A stretch of DNA of 64,000 nucleotides from Actinosynnema sp. ALI-1.44. GTDB taxonomy: Bacteria > Actinomycetota > Actinomycetes > Mycobacteriales > Pseudonocardiaceae. The notes below the pieces were generated by a model. That model was not told the DNA's origin. It did not search any database and saw only the letters and a list, made by a program, of their open reading frames with translations. The stretch is taken from NCBI RefSeq assembly GCF_001984155.1, contig NZ_MTQO01000048.1, forward strand, positions 372,001-436,000. The letters run 5' to 3'. Position 1 is the first letter of the stretch, and every line of letters begins with the position of its first letter. The translations under genes and the position numbers were made by a program. Shown piece by piece: positions 44,463 through 56,883 of this stretch.

Positions 44463-44930
44463 TCACCCGAAGAGCTGGCTGAAGGTGTTCACCAAGCTGG
44501 TGATCACGAAGTACAGGATCACCACCGTGACCAGCACGATCACCACGACGACGGCCATCCCGCTGCGCATCCCGGCCGGCCTGCGCTCGGCGGGCGCGGC
44601 GGTGATCCGGTCCTTGGTCGCACGCAGGCCGCGGGCGACGGCCGCGGCGGCGGGCCACTGCCTGAGCAGGCCGGGCGTCGTGCTCGGCGGCTGCTGCGGC
44701 GGCGTCTGGGGAGGCGGGGCCGACTGCTCCTCCTCCGCTTCCAGCGCGGCCTCGACGGCGGCCCTGATGTCGTCCGGGTCCGGCAGATCGGGCTTGACCA
44801 TGGGTAACTCGTCCCGGCGCTGCGACGGCAGGTTCGCGCCTGTGACCAGGCCGGAGAGCGGGTCGGACAACCACGGCGGCGGTACGGGCTCATACGTGCC
44901 GTCGACCCCGGTCACTGAGTTCTCTGCCAC
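44463..44930 (-). CDS. small membrane protein, single C-terminal span
   Basis: 155 residues. The N-terminal two thirds are acidic and Pro/Gln-rich (SAPPPQTPPQQPPSTTPG) and soluble. The C terminus is one span (MAVVVVIVLVTVVILYFVITSLVNTFSQ), so the soluble part is probably cytoplasmic or outside according to topology. It overlaps the end of the larger membrane gene by 19 bases. Function not known; it may help the protein encoded upstream. Confidence 0.7.
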   Translation of the reverse strand: MAENSVTGVDGTYEPVPPPWLSDPLSGLVTGANLPSQRRDELPMVKPDLPDPDDIRAAVEAALEAEEEQSAPPPQTPPQQPPSTTPGLLRQWPAAAAVARGLRATKDRITAAPAERRPAGMRSGMAVVVVIVLVTVVILYFVITSLVNTFSQLFG

Positions 44931-46171
44931 TCCAGGTCACCCTTCGTCGCCAAAGGTCCCTCTTCAGGGTAGCCCGGCGGGCCACCATCTTTGTCCCACA
45001 ACGTGAGATACGCGTCCCTCGCGGCCAGGCTGACCGCGAGATCGGCCATCAACGGATCGAAGAAAGACTTGCGGTACGTGGGATCCGTCGCGTTGGACGC
45101 GGCGAAGTACATCCCGGAGAAGCCAGCGAGGAACATCGAGACCAGGATCAACTCGTCGCTCACACCGCGTAACGGAACACCGAACAGGTGACCGCTCTCG
45201 GACGGCCCGTGGCCGAGCCACCCGTTGATCACGCTGTCGTCGATCGCCATCAGCCCGAACACGACGAGGAACCAGAAGACGACGAACGCGAAGACCACGG
45301 CCTGCAGAGCCAGCGCGAGGAACACGACGACGGCCAGGTTGAGCTTCTCGCGGCGGGTCAGCGGATGGTTGTGGATGTCTGGCACGTCGTGGTTGAGCGG
45401 GGTCTTGTCCAGGACGGCTTCGTAGTCCTTCATGCTCGCGGCGCGGTGCTTGAGCAGGACCTCACGGCCCTCGTCGCGCAGGATGGCGATCAGGAAGAGG
45501 GACGCGAGCAACGCGAACAAGCCGATGACCAGCCAGAGGTTGGTCCGCCTGCCGTCCGCGCCCTGGAGCTTCTGCGCGATCTGCCACGTCTCGGTGGCGA
45601 AGAACCCGAACAGGATGAAGATCATCAGCAGCGGCAGCGCCCGGCTCGCCAGGTTGCCGACGTCACGAACGTGCCGGACGGCGACCCGCAGCGTCCAGGC
45701 GAGAACAGACCCGGCTCCGACGAACACGAGAAAGAGGACCACGACGGCGATGACCGCATACGTCCCCATGGTGATGGGGACGTTGCTGATCTGGCCGATT
45801 TTCTTCTGGACGATCGGCAGCGCCACCACACCGAGGACGAGGACGGCGGCGGCGATCAGCAGCCGCTTCAGCTCGGAACGCGCGCGCAACGACCGCGACA
45901 CGAACCACGCGACCAGGAAGGGCACGACGAACGTCCCCAGCGACAGCGCGAGCAGGCCGATGACGTACGGCGCCTCCGCCGTGCTGACGTTTAGTTTGTC
46001 CAACTCCTTGTTGACCCAGCTCAGCAGCGGCCGGAAGAGGACGAGGAACACCAACGCGGGCGTGGCGCGGGACAGCAGCGACGTGCCCCTGACCTGCCGC
46101 CGCACGACCATCGGCAGGCCCCGGCGCCGAAACCACATCTCGACGACCCGCCGCTCGGCCTCACCGTACAC
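44912..46171 (-). CDS. large membrane protein, unknown function
   Basis: 419 residues. The best start is GTG at 46171 with GGGAGGGG upstream. About nine predicted spans alternate with short loops (ALVFLVLFRPLLSWVNKELDKL, AVIAVVVLFLVFVGAGSVLAWT, IFILFGFFATETW). A soluble segment before the last spans (MKDYEAVLDKTPLNHDVPDIHNHPLTRREKL) could be an anchor point. No family recognised. It overlaps the single-span gene downstream and starts at the edge of the DnaA-box-rich gap. Confidence 0.75.
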   Translation of the reverse strand: MYGEAERRVVEMWFRRRGLPMVVRRQVRGTSLLSRATPALVFLVLFRPLLSWVNKELDKLNVSTAEAPYVIGLLALSLGTFVVPFLVAWFVSRSLRARSELKRLLIAAAVLVLGVVALPIVQKKIGQISNVPITMGTYAVIAVVVLFLVFVGAGSVLAWTLRVAVRHVRDVGNLASRALPLLMIFILFGFFATETWQIAQKLQGADGRRTNLWLVIGLFALLASLFLIAILRDEGREVLLKHRAASMKDYEAVLDKTPLNHDVPDIHNHPLTRREKLNLAVVVFLALALQAVVFAFVVFWFLVVFGLMAIDDSVINGWLGHGPSESGHLFGVPLRGVSDELILVSMFLAGFSGMYFAASNATDPTYRKSFFDPLMADLAVSLAARDAYLTLWDKDGGPPGYPEEGPLATKGDLEWQRTQ

Positions 46172-46770
46172 AGCGCCCCTCCCCTGGCCCGTCACTGTCA
46201 CATCCACGCTATCGCTTCCCGCCGGAACCACCCTCCCCCGGACAGAAGTTGTCCACAACCACCCTGTGGATCATGCGTTTTCCACGTTCTCAGCAGGTCA
46301 AAGCCGAAAATGCCTGTGGATAACTGGGCACGGGGGCGGCGCCGCACCGGCATCGCACTGTCTACACAGGATTTCAGCGACCGGGAGCCGCCCTGAATCC
46401 ATTGTCGACGCCACGCGTCCACTGTGTCGTTCTGTGGGATCCAATCACCTTGGCTCTTCAGGGTTTCCAGCGTCCCGCAGCCGGTTGTCCGTACTGAGTA
46501 GCCCCCGATTCCACACTACTGGCATGTGCCGACAGCGGAGCGGAACTGCGCACAGGTTATCCACAGGCTTGGGATGGTTCATGAATGGTCCAGCGTTTTA
46601 GCAGGTAGCCGCCTCATCGAGGGCTGTGGACAACTCCCCGGACTCCCCCAGTTCTGTCGCCCGCCCCCGCTAGGCTGGTGATCGGGGGCCGGTGGCCGCC
46701 CACCCACAGACCGCAGGCACAGAAATGTGGAGGCGGGCAAGACCCACCTCCACATCACGCTGAACCAGGA
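46172..46770. other. gap between topA and a membrane gene, rich in DnaA boxes
   Basis: About 600 bases without a gene. Besides the four perfect DnaA boxes listed separately, TGATCCACA (46265-46273, minus) is one base off. The rest is ordinary promoter-like sequence. It is not the replication origin since dnaA, dnaN and rpmH are not here. Confidence 0.65.
46249..46633. promoter_or_regulatory. cluster of DnaA boxes outside oriC
   Basis: Four perfect nine-base boxes: TTGTCCACA at 46249-46257 (+), TTATCCACA at 46315-46323 (-), TTATCCACA at 46557-46565 (+), and TTGTCCACA at 46625-46633 (-). A near-box lies at 46265-46273. Four within 385 bp far exceed chance in a GC-rich sequence. It could titrate DnaA or regulate topA. 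Confidence 0.65.
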
Positions 46771-49653
<2,883 letters not shown>

Positions 49654-49973
49654 GCTTTCCTGCCCTCTGTCCCGCCTGTCGAGATGCTCGGCTTCGAGCA
49701 TCAGCCCGTCAGTGTGCACTGCCCGGTGCCGCTGGCCGTAGCGGAGGTGGCCCGGGGCACACCGCCCATTGGCGTTTCGTCCGGGTCACCGCCGGTGACC
49801 CTCTCTAACTCGCCGAGAGCATCCGACTCGTTACCCCAGCGCGTCCCGCCGCATGTGAGGCCCGTTGCGCCACGGTCCGCAGGCAACCCACTACTAGCAC
49901 GGCGACGCGTCGGAGTGCATCACTGGAGGCAACCCTACGCGCGCGAGGGAAATTCACCCATTTGGATGTATCT
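49654..49973. other. topA upstream region
   Basis: A 320-base gap that should hold the topA promoter. The clearest element is the 7-bp inverted repeat GGTCACC-GCC-GGTGACC (49784-49800), possibly a regulator site. The open frames crossing here are shadows of topA. Confidence 0.45.
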
Positions 49974-50540
49974 TCACACCGGCCAGTACGGCTCCGCTGC
50001 CGAGGACGGCATCCTGCCGACCAACTCGACCAGCCGGCCGATCCGGCGTCGGCCGGTCAGCCGTATGCCGGGGGCACCGGCCTTGGGGCCGAGCAGGGTC
50101 GCGGGCAGCCCGATCCGGGTCAGCGCGCCCACGAGCGGCTCGTGCGTCTCCGGCGCCATGGGATCCAGGCCGAGGACGTATCCACTGCCCACCCAACGAC
50201 CCGTCGCGAGCGTCCATAAACGCAAGGAGGCGCCGTCCAACGCGAGCCCGACGGGGACCGCTTTCGCCGTCTCGTGGGTCCACGCGTCGGCCAGACTGGT
50301 CAGGTCGGTCCGGAACGGGGTCCTGACCAGCGGGTGTTCCTCGTCGGACACGCCGACCTCGGGGTCGATCCCCCGCTCGGCGAAGGCCTCGGCCACCGCG
50401 TCACGCCGCCACGACTCGCCGACCACGACCGACAGCCGGGCGGCGCGCCGGGCGAAGTGCGCGACCTGCCCGGACGCGCACAGAAGCCCAGCCAGGTCGG
50501 CCACCCCTGGCTGCATCGCCTCGGCGGAGAAGAACGACAT
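49974..50540 (-). CDS. conserved hypothetical protein beside topA
   Basis: 188 residues from ATG at 50540 (MSFFSAEAMQP), or GTG at 50549. It is globular, alpha/beta, without signal or spans: SVVVGESWRRDAVAEAFAERGIDP and LALDGASLRLWTLATGRWVGSGYVLGLD. The gene sits upstream of topA as in other actinomycetes. No function is known. Confidence 0.75.
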   Translation of the reverse strand: MSFFSAEAMQPGVADLAGLLCASGQVAHFARRAARLSVVVGESWRRDAVAEAFAERGIDPEVGVSDEEHPLVRTPFRTDLTSLADAWTHETAKAVPVGLALDGASLRLWTLATGRWVGSGYVLGLDPMAPETHEPLVGALTRIGLPATLLGPKAGAPGIRLTGRRRIGRLVELVGRMPSSAAEPYWPV

Positions 50541-50608
50541 CTGCCCCACGCGTCACAGAATAGAACATATGTTCCACTCCCGCGAGATCCCGCCGGACCC
50601 CGCGGGGT

Positions 50609-51340
50609 TCAGAAAGTCGGTTCAGTGGTCGCCGTCGGCGGTGTGGACGCATCCGTACCGGAGGTCGGCGGCGTCGACGTGCCGGACGGGTACCCAGAGG
50701 TGGCGGACGACGTCGGCGGCAGAGCCGACCGGCTCGCCCGCACCCTGGTGATCTCCGTGCAGTTGTCCGCGCTGCGAGCGGCCGCTTGGAGCTCCGGGAA
50801 CCGCTCGCCCATGCCCTCGAGCGGGTTCACCGGTGTCTTGAGCCGCTGCAGGTTCTGCGCGACCTCCTGCAACGCCGCTGTCGCCGCCGTCCGATCGGCC
50901 ACGTTGATACCGCCGAGGCGGTCCAACGACTGGCGCACGATCGCCTTGCGGTCCTCCAACGAGGTGACCAGGCCGAGCGCCGCGTCGTCGCCACCGGGCA
51001 CCGGTGCCTGCCCGACCTCCCTGAGCTTGCCGAGGGTCTCGTCGATCCGGCCGGTCATCCCGTCGAGCGACCGCTTCAACGAGGCGATCGCGGCGTCCGG
51101 GCTGGTGGAGTCCACCTCGATCTTCACAGGAGTGCCGTCGTACTCCAGGATCACGCCGCACAGCCGGTCGACCCACTCGACCGCCGCCGGGCTGGCACCC
51201 GAAGCGGTCGACGGTCCCGGTTTGGCCGACGAGCTCGCCGGGACCTGGCACCCCGCCACGCCCAATAGCCCGATGAGGAGCGGCACAGCCAACGCCGTCG
51301 CGGCGCGGCGCACGCTCAGTTGCTCGGGATGTCCTTGCAT
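50609..51340 (-). CDS. lipoprotein, paralogue of the preceding gene
   Basis: 243 residues. The lipobox is LLGVAGC, with the lipid cysteine near residue 31. A low-complexity spacer leads to a helical domain (about 50-195) sharing VDRLCGVILEYDG and GQAPVPGGDDA with the neighbour's GNLCAPINDFTK and EPAPVKGGDD. The tail is Thr/Ser/Pro-rich. Both lipoproteins should lie outside the membrane, and they overlap by 25 bases, so they are translated together. Function unknown. Confidence 0.78.
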   Translation of the reverse strand: MQGHPEQLSVRRAATALAVPLLIGLLGVAGCQVPASSSAKPGPSTASGASPAAVEWVDRLCGVILEYDGTPVKIEVDSTSPDAAIASLKRSLDGMTGRIDETLGKLREVGQAPVPGGDDAALGLVTSLEDRKAIVRQSLDRLGGINVADRTAATAALQEVAQNLQRLKTPVNPLEGMGERFPELQAAARSADNCTEITRVRASRSALPPTSSATSGYPSGTSTPPTSGTDASTPPTATTEPTF

Positions 51341-51945
51341 TGTGGTGCCTTCTGCATCGCTGCCCGCACTTCGGCAGTGTCGTTGTCCTTGAACGGGTCG
51401 GTCATCTTGGCGGTCTCGTCGCCGAGGGTCTGCATCACCTGGGCGGCCGCGTCCTGGTCACCGGCGCGGATCTTGGCCGCCGCCTCCTTCAACGCGTTCT
51501 GCGAGGCCGAGTACATGCTGATGATCTTGTTCTTGACGTCGTCGCCGCCCTTGACCGGCGCGGGCTCCAACTGCTTGAGCCGGTCGACCGTGCCGCCGAG
51601 GCTGCCCGCGATGCCGTCGATGAACTGGCCGAGCTTGGCCTGCATCTGCGCCTGGTCGGTCGCGTTGCCCAGCTCGCCCATCCGGCCCGCGATCGACTTG
51701 GTGAAGTCGTTGATCGGCGCGCAGAGGTTGCCCACCCACACCTGCGGGTCACCGTTGCTCGGTGCAGGCGGCGGAGCGGGCTTCGTCGGCTCGTTGCCGC
51801 CGTTGGCCGGCGGCTGCACGGACTGGGCCGACCCGGCCGGAGAGCCCTGACCTGCGGCGTTCTGCGCGTTCCCGCCGTCGTTGCTTGAGCAGGCGCTGAG
51901 GGCCAGCACGGCCGCGAACGCGACGAACGTAAGGCGACGACTCAT
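51316..51945 (-). CDS. lipoprotein, first of a tandem pair
   Basis: 209 residues. The signal ends in LALSACSSN, with the modified cysteine at residue 19. A Pro/Gly/Asn linker is followed by the same helical domain as the next gene. The ATG at 51945 has GGAGAG just upstream; the eight-residue extension is rejected. Located between hppA's terminator and its paralogue. Unknown function; could bind an envelope component. Confidence 0.78.
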   Translation of the reverse strand: MSRRLTFVAFAAVLALSACSSNDGGNAQNAAGQGSPAGSAQSVQPPANGGNEPTKPAPPPAPSNGDPQVWVGNLCAPINDFTKSIAGRMGELGNATDQAQMQAKLGQFIDGIAGSLGGTVDRLKQLEPAPVKGGDDVKNKIISMYSASQNALKEAAAKIRAGDQDAAAQVMQTLGDETAKMTDPFKDNDTAEVRAAMQKAPQCKDIPSN

Positions 51946-52009
51946 GAACTCTCCTGGCCTCGAGGACATGGCAGGGGCGACGGTACCCGCGCCCTGGTTT
52001 GGACGAAGT

Positions 52010-52041
52010 GAGGGCCACCCCGCCGTGGCGGGGTGGCCCTC
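52010..52041 (-). terminator. strong terminator after hppA
   Basis: GAGGGCCACCCCGCC (52010-52024) and GGCGGGGTGGCCCTC (52027-52041) are perfectly complementary over 15 bp with only two bases between. It lies 15 bases past the hppA stop. Confidence 0.8.
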
Positions 52042-52055
52042 GACGATCCGGGCGA

Positions 52056-54341
52056 TCAGGCGCTGTTGACCTGTTCCGCCGGGCTGTCCGCGATCGCGCT
52101 GCCGCGACGCTTGGACACGATCACCGCGGCGGCGATGATCGCCACGGACACCAGTGCGATCAAGATCCGCAGCACGTCGGACTTGTCCGCGCCGAACGAG
52201 AACGTGATCACGGCGGGCGCCACCAGCACCGACACCAGGTTCATCACCTTGATCAGCGGGTTGATGGCCGGACCGGCGGTGTCCTTGAACGGGTCACCGA
52301 CGGTGTCACCGATGATGGTGGCCTCGTGGGCGGCCGAGCCCTTGCCGCCGTGGTTGCCGTCCTCGACGAGCTTCTTGGCGTTGTCCCACGCGCCACCGGA
52401 GTTGGCCAGGAACACCGCCATCAGCGTTCCTGTCGCGATGGCGCCGCCGAGGTAACCGGCGAGCGACTCGACCCCGAGACCGAAACCGACAGCGATCGGG
52501 GCGAACACGGCCAGCAGACCCGGCGTCACCAGCTCACGCAGCGAGTCCCTGGTGCAGATGTCCACAACGCGGCCGTACTCCGGACGGACCGAACCGTCCA
52601 TGATCCCGGGGTTGTCGTGGAACTGGCGCCGCACCTCGTACACCACCGCACCTGCGGCACGGGACACGGCGTTGACGGCCAGACCGGAGAACATGAACAC
52701 CACAGCGGCACCGATCAGCACACCGACGAGGGTGTTCGGGCTGATCAGGTTGGCTGCGAAGTCCTGCGCCACGCCTAGTGCCTCGTTCTTCGCATCGCGA
52801 ATCGCCTCGCTGTACGAACCGAACAACGCCGTCGCGGCGAGCACGGCCGTCGCGATCGCGATGCCCTTGGTGATCGCCTTGGTGGTGTTGCCGACCGCGT
52901 CCAGCTCGGTCAGGATCTGCGCGCCTTCGTCGGTCACGTCGCCGGACATCTCCGCGATGCCCTGTGCGTTGTCGCTCACCGGGCCGAAGGTATCCATCGC
53001 GACGATGACGCCGACTGTGGTCAGCAGACCACAACCGGCCAGAGCGATCGCGAACAGCGCGACAGTCACGTCACCGGACAGCAGGAACGCGCCGTAGACA
53101 GCACCACCGATGACGAGCGCGGTGTACACCGCGGACTCGAACCCGACCGAGATACCCGACAGGATCACCGTCGCCGCACCGGTCTCCGACGTCTCACCGA
53201 CGTGCTTGACCGGCTTGTGCTCGGTGCCGGTGTAGTACCCGGTGAGCCAGAGGATGACGCCCGCCAGCGCGATGCCGATCATCACGGCGATCGCGGCGAT
53301 CAGGCCGGGGTTGCCCGTCAACGCCGGGTTCTTCGCGCCTTCCAGCCCCGCGAACGAGGTCGGCAGGAACGTGAACGCCGCGATGGTGCACAGCACCAAC
53401 GAGATCAACGCGGAGATGTAGAAGGAGCGGTTGATCGCACTCAGGCCGTTCTCGCCGGGACGTGCCTTGGTGATGAACACACCGATGACGGCGGTGATCA
53501 CACCGATGGCCGGAACGATCAGCGGGAACAGCAGGCCCTGCGTGCCGAACGCGGCACTGCCGAGGATCAGCGCGGCGACCAGGGTCACGGCGTAGGACTC
53601 GAAGAGGTCCGCGGCCATACCGGCGCAGTCACCGACGTTGTCACCCACGTTGTCGGCGATGGTCGCCGCGTTGCGGGGGTCGTCCTCCGGAATGCCCTGC
53701 TCGACCTTGCCGACCAGGTCGGCGCCGACGTCGGCGGCCTTGGTGAAGATACCGCCACCGACACGCATGAACATCGCGATCAGCGCGGCACCGAAACCGA
53801 AGCCCTCGAGGACCTTCGGGGCCTCACCGGCGTACACGAGCACGACCAGTGCGGCACCGAACAAACCAAGCCCGACGGTGGCCATGCCGACCACGCCGCC
53901 GGTGCGGAACGCGATCCGCGTCGCCTTCTCACGCCCACCCTCGTCGTTGGCGGCCGCCGCGACCCGGAGGTTCGCCTGCGTGGACAGCCACATGCCGAGG
54001 TAACCGATACCGAACGAGAACCCCGCGCCGGCCAGGAAGAAGAGCGACCTGCCGATTCGTTCGCTGATGGTATCCGCCGGTAGTGCGAACAGCAGCAGGA
54101 ACACCACGACGCCGAAGATCGTCAGGGTGTTGCGCTGTCGTTTGAGGTAGGCCGCCGCGCCCTCTTGGACCGCCTTGGCGATGTCCTGCATCTTCGCGGT
54201 GCCCTGGCCCGCGGCCAGCACCTCCCTGAGCAGCACATAACCGACGGCAAGAGCAGCGAGGGCGACCACGGCGACTGCGACGACAACGCCGCGGTCACCA
54301 CCGGAGAGCGCAGCCTCCGCAAGGTGGTACTGCCCGGACAT
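52056..54341 (-). CDS. hppA: proton-pumping membrane pyrophosphatase
   Basis: 761 residues, about 16 spans. Hydrolyses pyrophosphate and drives proton export. The substrate site DVGADLVGKVE and the second acidic set DNVGDNVGDCAGMAADLFESY and TVGDPFKDTAGPAINPLIKV are intact. The motif GNTTKAITKGIAI has lysine where K+-dependent enzymes have alanine, so it is of the K+-independent class. Start ATG gives MSGQYHLAEAALSGGD. It is divergent from the helicase gene, with a CCACCAC-AA-GTGGTGG repeat (54408-54423) between them. Confidence 0.96.
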   Translation of the reverse strand: MSGQYHLAEAALSGGDRGVVVAVAVVALAALAVGYVLLREVLAAGQGTAKMQDIAKAVQEGAAAYLKRQRNTLTIFGVVVFLLLFALPADTISERIGRSLFFLAGAGFSFGIGYLGMWLSTQANLRVAAAANDEGGREKATRIAFRTGGVVGMATVGLGLFGAALVVLVYAGEAPKVLEGFGFGAALIAMFMRVGGGIFTKAADVGADLVGKVEQGIPEDDPRNAATIADNVGDNVGDCAGMAADLFESYAVTLVAALILGSAAFGTQGLLFPLIVPAIGVITAVIGVFITKARPGENGLSAINRSFYISALISLVLCTIAAFTFLPTSFAGLEGAKNPALTGNPGLIAAIAVMIGIALAGVILWLTGYYTGTEHKPVKHVGETSETGAATVILSGISVGFESAVYTALVIGGAVYGAFLLSGDVTVALFAIALAGCGLLTTVGVIVAMDTFGPVSDNAQGIAEMSGDVTDEGAQILTELDAVGNTTKAITKGIAIATAVLAATALFGSYSEAIRDAKNEALGVAQDFAANLISPNTLVGVLIGAAVVFMFSGLAVNAVSRAAGAVVYEVRRQFHDNPGIMDGSVRPEYGRVVDICTRDSLRELVTPGLLAVFAPIAVGFGLGVESLAGYLGGAIATGTLMAVFLANSGGAWDNAKKLVEDGNHGGKGSAAHEATIIGDTVGDPFKDTAGPAINPLIKVMNLVSVLVAPAVITFSFGADKSDVLRILIALVSVAIIAAAVIVSKRRGSAIADSPAEQVNSA

Positions 54342-54407
54342 CCATGTCCTCCTGTGACATCTGCCGATTTCTCCCGTCCGCTGTACTACCCCGACGGGAC
54401 GTGCTCA

Positions 54408-54423
54408 CCACCACAAGTGGTGG
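54408..54423. promoter_or_regulatory. inverted repeat in the hppA/helicase promoter
   Basis: CCACCAC (54408-54414) and GTGGTGG (54417-54423) form a perfect 7-bp inverted repeat around AA, between divergent starts. Possible regulator site; no regulator is adjacent. Confidence 0.4.
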
Positions 54424-54546
54424 GACGTCGGCGGAGTCTATGTGTATGGGGAAGCTCGTACGTGAGGCGTCCCCGGCCGTGTACGTTCCGTTATCTTCGA
54501 TTCGCCGAACTCGGTATCGATCAAGACCAGGCCGGGACGGAGTGTC

Positions 54547-56883
54547 GTGCCCGTGTGCTTAAGTCATGGCGTGGGTGACGGGCGAACCGAGCGCGGACGG
54601 CAGTTGCTTTCCCGTGTCCTCGCCGGGGTTCCGGCCGACGAGAACCCGCTGACGCATGCCGAGGATCTGCCCGAGCGACCGCCGAGGTTCGCCGAATGGC
54701 CTGGTTGGACGCCTGCGGCCCTCGTCGCGGCGTTGCGCGCGCGTGGTGTGGAAAGGCCGTGGGCGCACCAGATCGAGGCCGCCGAACACGTGTGGAACTC
54801 GCGGAACGTCGTACTTTCGACGGGTACCGCTTCCGGGAAATCGTTGGCTTATCAGCTTCCCGTGCTGTCCTCGTTCGCCGCGGAACGGCGTTGCACGGCG
54901 CTGTACCTCGCCCCGACGAAAGCACTCGGTGCCGACCAGTTGCGCTCGGTATGTGATTTAGATCTCCCTGACGTCCGTGCGGCGAGTTACGACGGCGACA
55001 CCCCGATGCAGGAGCGCGACTGGGTGCGGGCCCATGCCCGGTGGGTGTTCACCAACCCGGACATGGTTCACCGGGGCATCCTGCCGTCGCACGCGCGCTG
55101 GGCCCAGTTCTTCCGGCGGTTGCGGTACATCGTGGTGGACGAGGCGCACGCGTACCGCGGCGTGTTCGGCTCTCATGTCGCGTTGTTGCTTCGCAGGCTT
55201 CGCCGGGTGGCCCTGCATTACGGTTCGGACCCGATATTCATTGCGGCATCCGCAACCGTGTCCGACCCGGGCATCTCGGCGACCCGGCTCACCGGCGTCG
55301 AATGTGTTCCGGTGACCGAAGACGGATCACCGCGTGGCGCGCGGACGGTCGCGTTGTGGGAACCGCCGTTGATGGAAGAACTCCGGGGCGAGAACGGCGC
55401 GCCCGTCCGGCGGTCGGCCGGTGCCGAGACCGCGCGGATCCTGACCGACCTGGTGGTGGAGGGCGCACGCACGCTCGCCTTTGTGCGCTCCCGGCGCGGT
55501 GCCGAACTGACCGCGTTGTCCGCCCGGCACGCTTTGTCCCAAGTGGACAGTACATTGGCCGGGCGGGTGGCCGCGTACCGGGCCGGGTTCCTGCCGGAGG
55601 AACGCCGTGCGCTGGAGAAGTCGCTGGCCTCCGGCGAACTGCTCGGCGTGGCCAGCACCAACGCGTTGGAGCTCGGTGTGGACATCGCCGGCCTGGACGC
55701 GGTGGTGGTGGCCGGTTACCCAGGCACTTTGTCGTCGTTCTGGCAACAGGCCGGGCGCGCGGGGCGAGCCGGGGACGGTTCGCTCGTGGTGTTCGTCGCG
55801 CGAGACGATCCACTCGACACGTATCTCGTGCACAACCCGTCCGCGATGCTGCACCGGCCGATCGAGGCCACAGTGCTGGATCCGCTCAATCCGTACGTGC
55901 TCGCGCCGCACCTGGCGTGTGCGGCCGCCGAGTTGCCGCTCACCGAGAGGGACCTGCCGCCGTTCGGTGGTGACGCGGCGCGTGAGGTGCTGCAGAACCT
56001 GGTGGCCGAACGGGTGCTGCGCAAACGTCCCGCTGGGTGGTACTGGACGTCACGGGACCGGCCACACGGGCATGTGGACATCCGCGGCTCGGGTGGCGAG
56101 CAGATCATGGTCGTCGAGGCGGAGACCGGACGGATGCTCGGCACGGTCGACCCCGGCTCGGCGTGCACGAGTGTGCACCCCGGAGCGGTGTACCTGCACC
56201 AGGGCACGTCCTATGTGGTTGACGACCTCGATCTGGAGACCGGCCTGGCGCTCGTGCACCCGGAGGATCCGGAGTGGACCACCCAGCCGCGGGAAGTCGT
56301 GGACATCTCGGTGCTCAAAACGCTGACCAAGCAGGACTTCGACGGTGTGTCGGTGTGCCTCGGCGACGTCGCGGTGACGTCACAGGTGGTCGCCTACCTG
56401 CGTCGGCTGCCGACCGGTGAGGTGCTCGACCAGGTACCACTCGACCTGCCGGAGCAGACATTGGAGACACGGGCGGTCTGGTACACCATCGCCGAGGACC
56501 TCCTGCGCGCCGCCGGGGTCGAGCGGGCGCGGACCGCCGGTTCACTGCACGCGGCCGAGCACGCGGCGATCGGCCTGCTCCCCCTGCTGGCCACATGCGA
56601 CCGGTGGGACATCGGCGGCGTCTCCACGGCGATGCACCCCGACACCGGGGAAGCGACCGTGTTCGTGCACGACGGTCACCCGGGCGGCGCGGGATTCGCC
56701 GACCGCGGCTTCCAGTCGCTGTCGGCATGGCTCACCGCGACCCGGACGGCCATCGCGTCGTGCGAGTGCCAGTCCGGCTGTCCCTCGTGCGTGCAGTCCC
56801 CGAAGTGCGGCAACGGAAACGAGCCGCTGGACAAGGCAGGCGCGATTCGCGTGCTGGACATCGTGCTGGCAGCCATCACCTGA
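54547..56883 (+). CDS. DEAD/DEAH-box helicase with DUF1998, MrfA-like
   Basis: 778 residues. Motif I STGTASGKSLAY, II VVDEAHAY, III SATVSD, and the C-terminal half with TNALELGVDIAGLD and QQAGRAGRAGDGS. The end has the DUF1998 four-cysteine cluster (CECQSGCPSCVQSPKC). In B. subtilis MrfA is a 3'-to-5' helicase of mitomycin-lesion repair; a similar gene is in the same position in Mycobacterium (Rv3649). GTG start at 54547, SD GGAG four bases away. Confidence 0.93.
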   Translation: MPVCLSHGVGDGRTERGRQLLSRVLAGVPADENPLTHAEDLPERPPRFAEWPGWTPAALVAALRARGVERPWAHQIEAAEHVWNSRNVVLSTGTASGKSLAYQLPVLSSFAAERRCTALYLAPTKALGADQLRSVCDLDLPDVRAASYDGDTPMQERDWVRAHARWVFTNPDMVHRGILPSHARWAQFFRRLRYIVVDEAHAYRGVFGSHVALLLRRLRRVALHYGSDPIFIAASATVSDPGISATRLTGVECVPVTEDGSPRGARTVALWEPPLMEELRGENGAPVRRSAGAETARILTDLVVEGARTLAFVRSRRGAELTALSARHALSQVDSTLAGRVAAYRAGFLPEERRALEKSLASGELLGVASTNALELGVDIAGLDAVVVAGYPGTLSSFWQQAGRAGRAGDGSLVVFVARDDPLDTYLVHNPSAMLHRPIEATVLDPLNPYVLAPHLACAAAELPLTERDLPPFGGDAAREVLQNLVAERVLRKRPAGWYWTSRDRPHGHVDIRGSGGEQIMVVEAETGRMLGTVDPGSACTSVHPGAVYLHQGTSYVVDDLDLETGLALVHPEDPEWTTQPREVVDISVLKTLTKQDFDGVSVCLGDVAVTSQVVAYLRRLPTGEVLDQVPLDLPEQTLETRAVWYTIAEDLLRAAGVERARTAGSLHAAEHAAIGLLPLLATCDRWDIGGVSTAMHPDTGEATVFVHDGHPGGAGFADRGFQSLSAWLTATRTAIASCECQSGCPSCVQSPKCGNGNEPLDKAGAIRVLDIVLAAIT

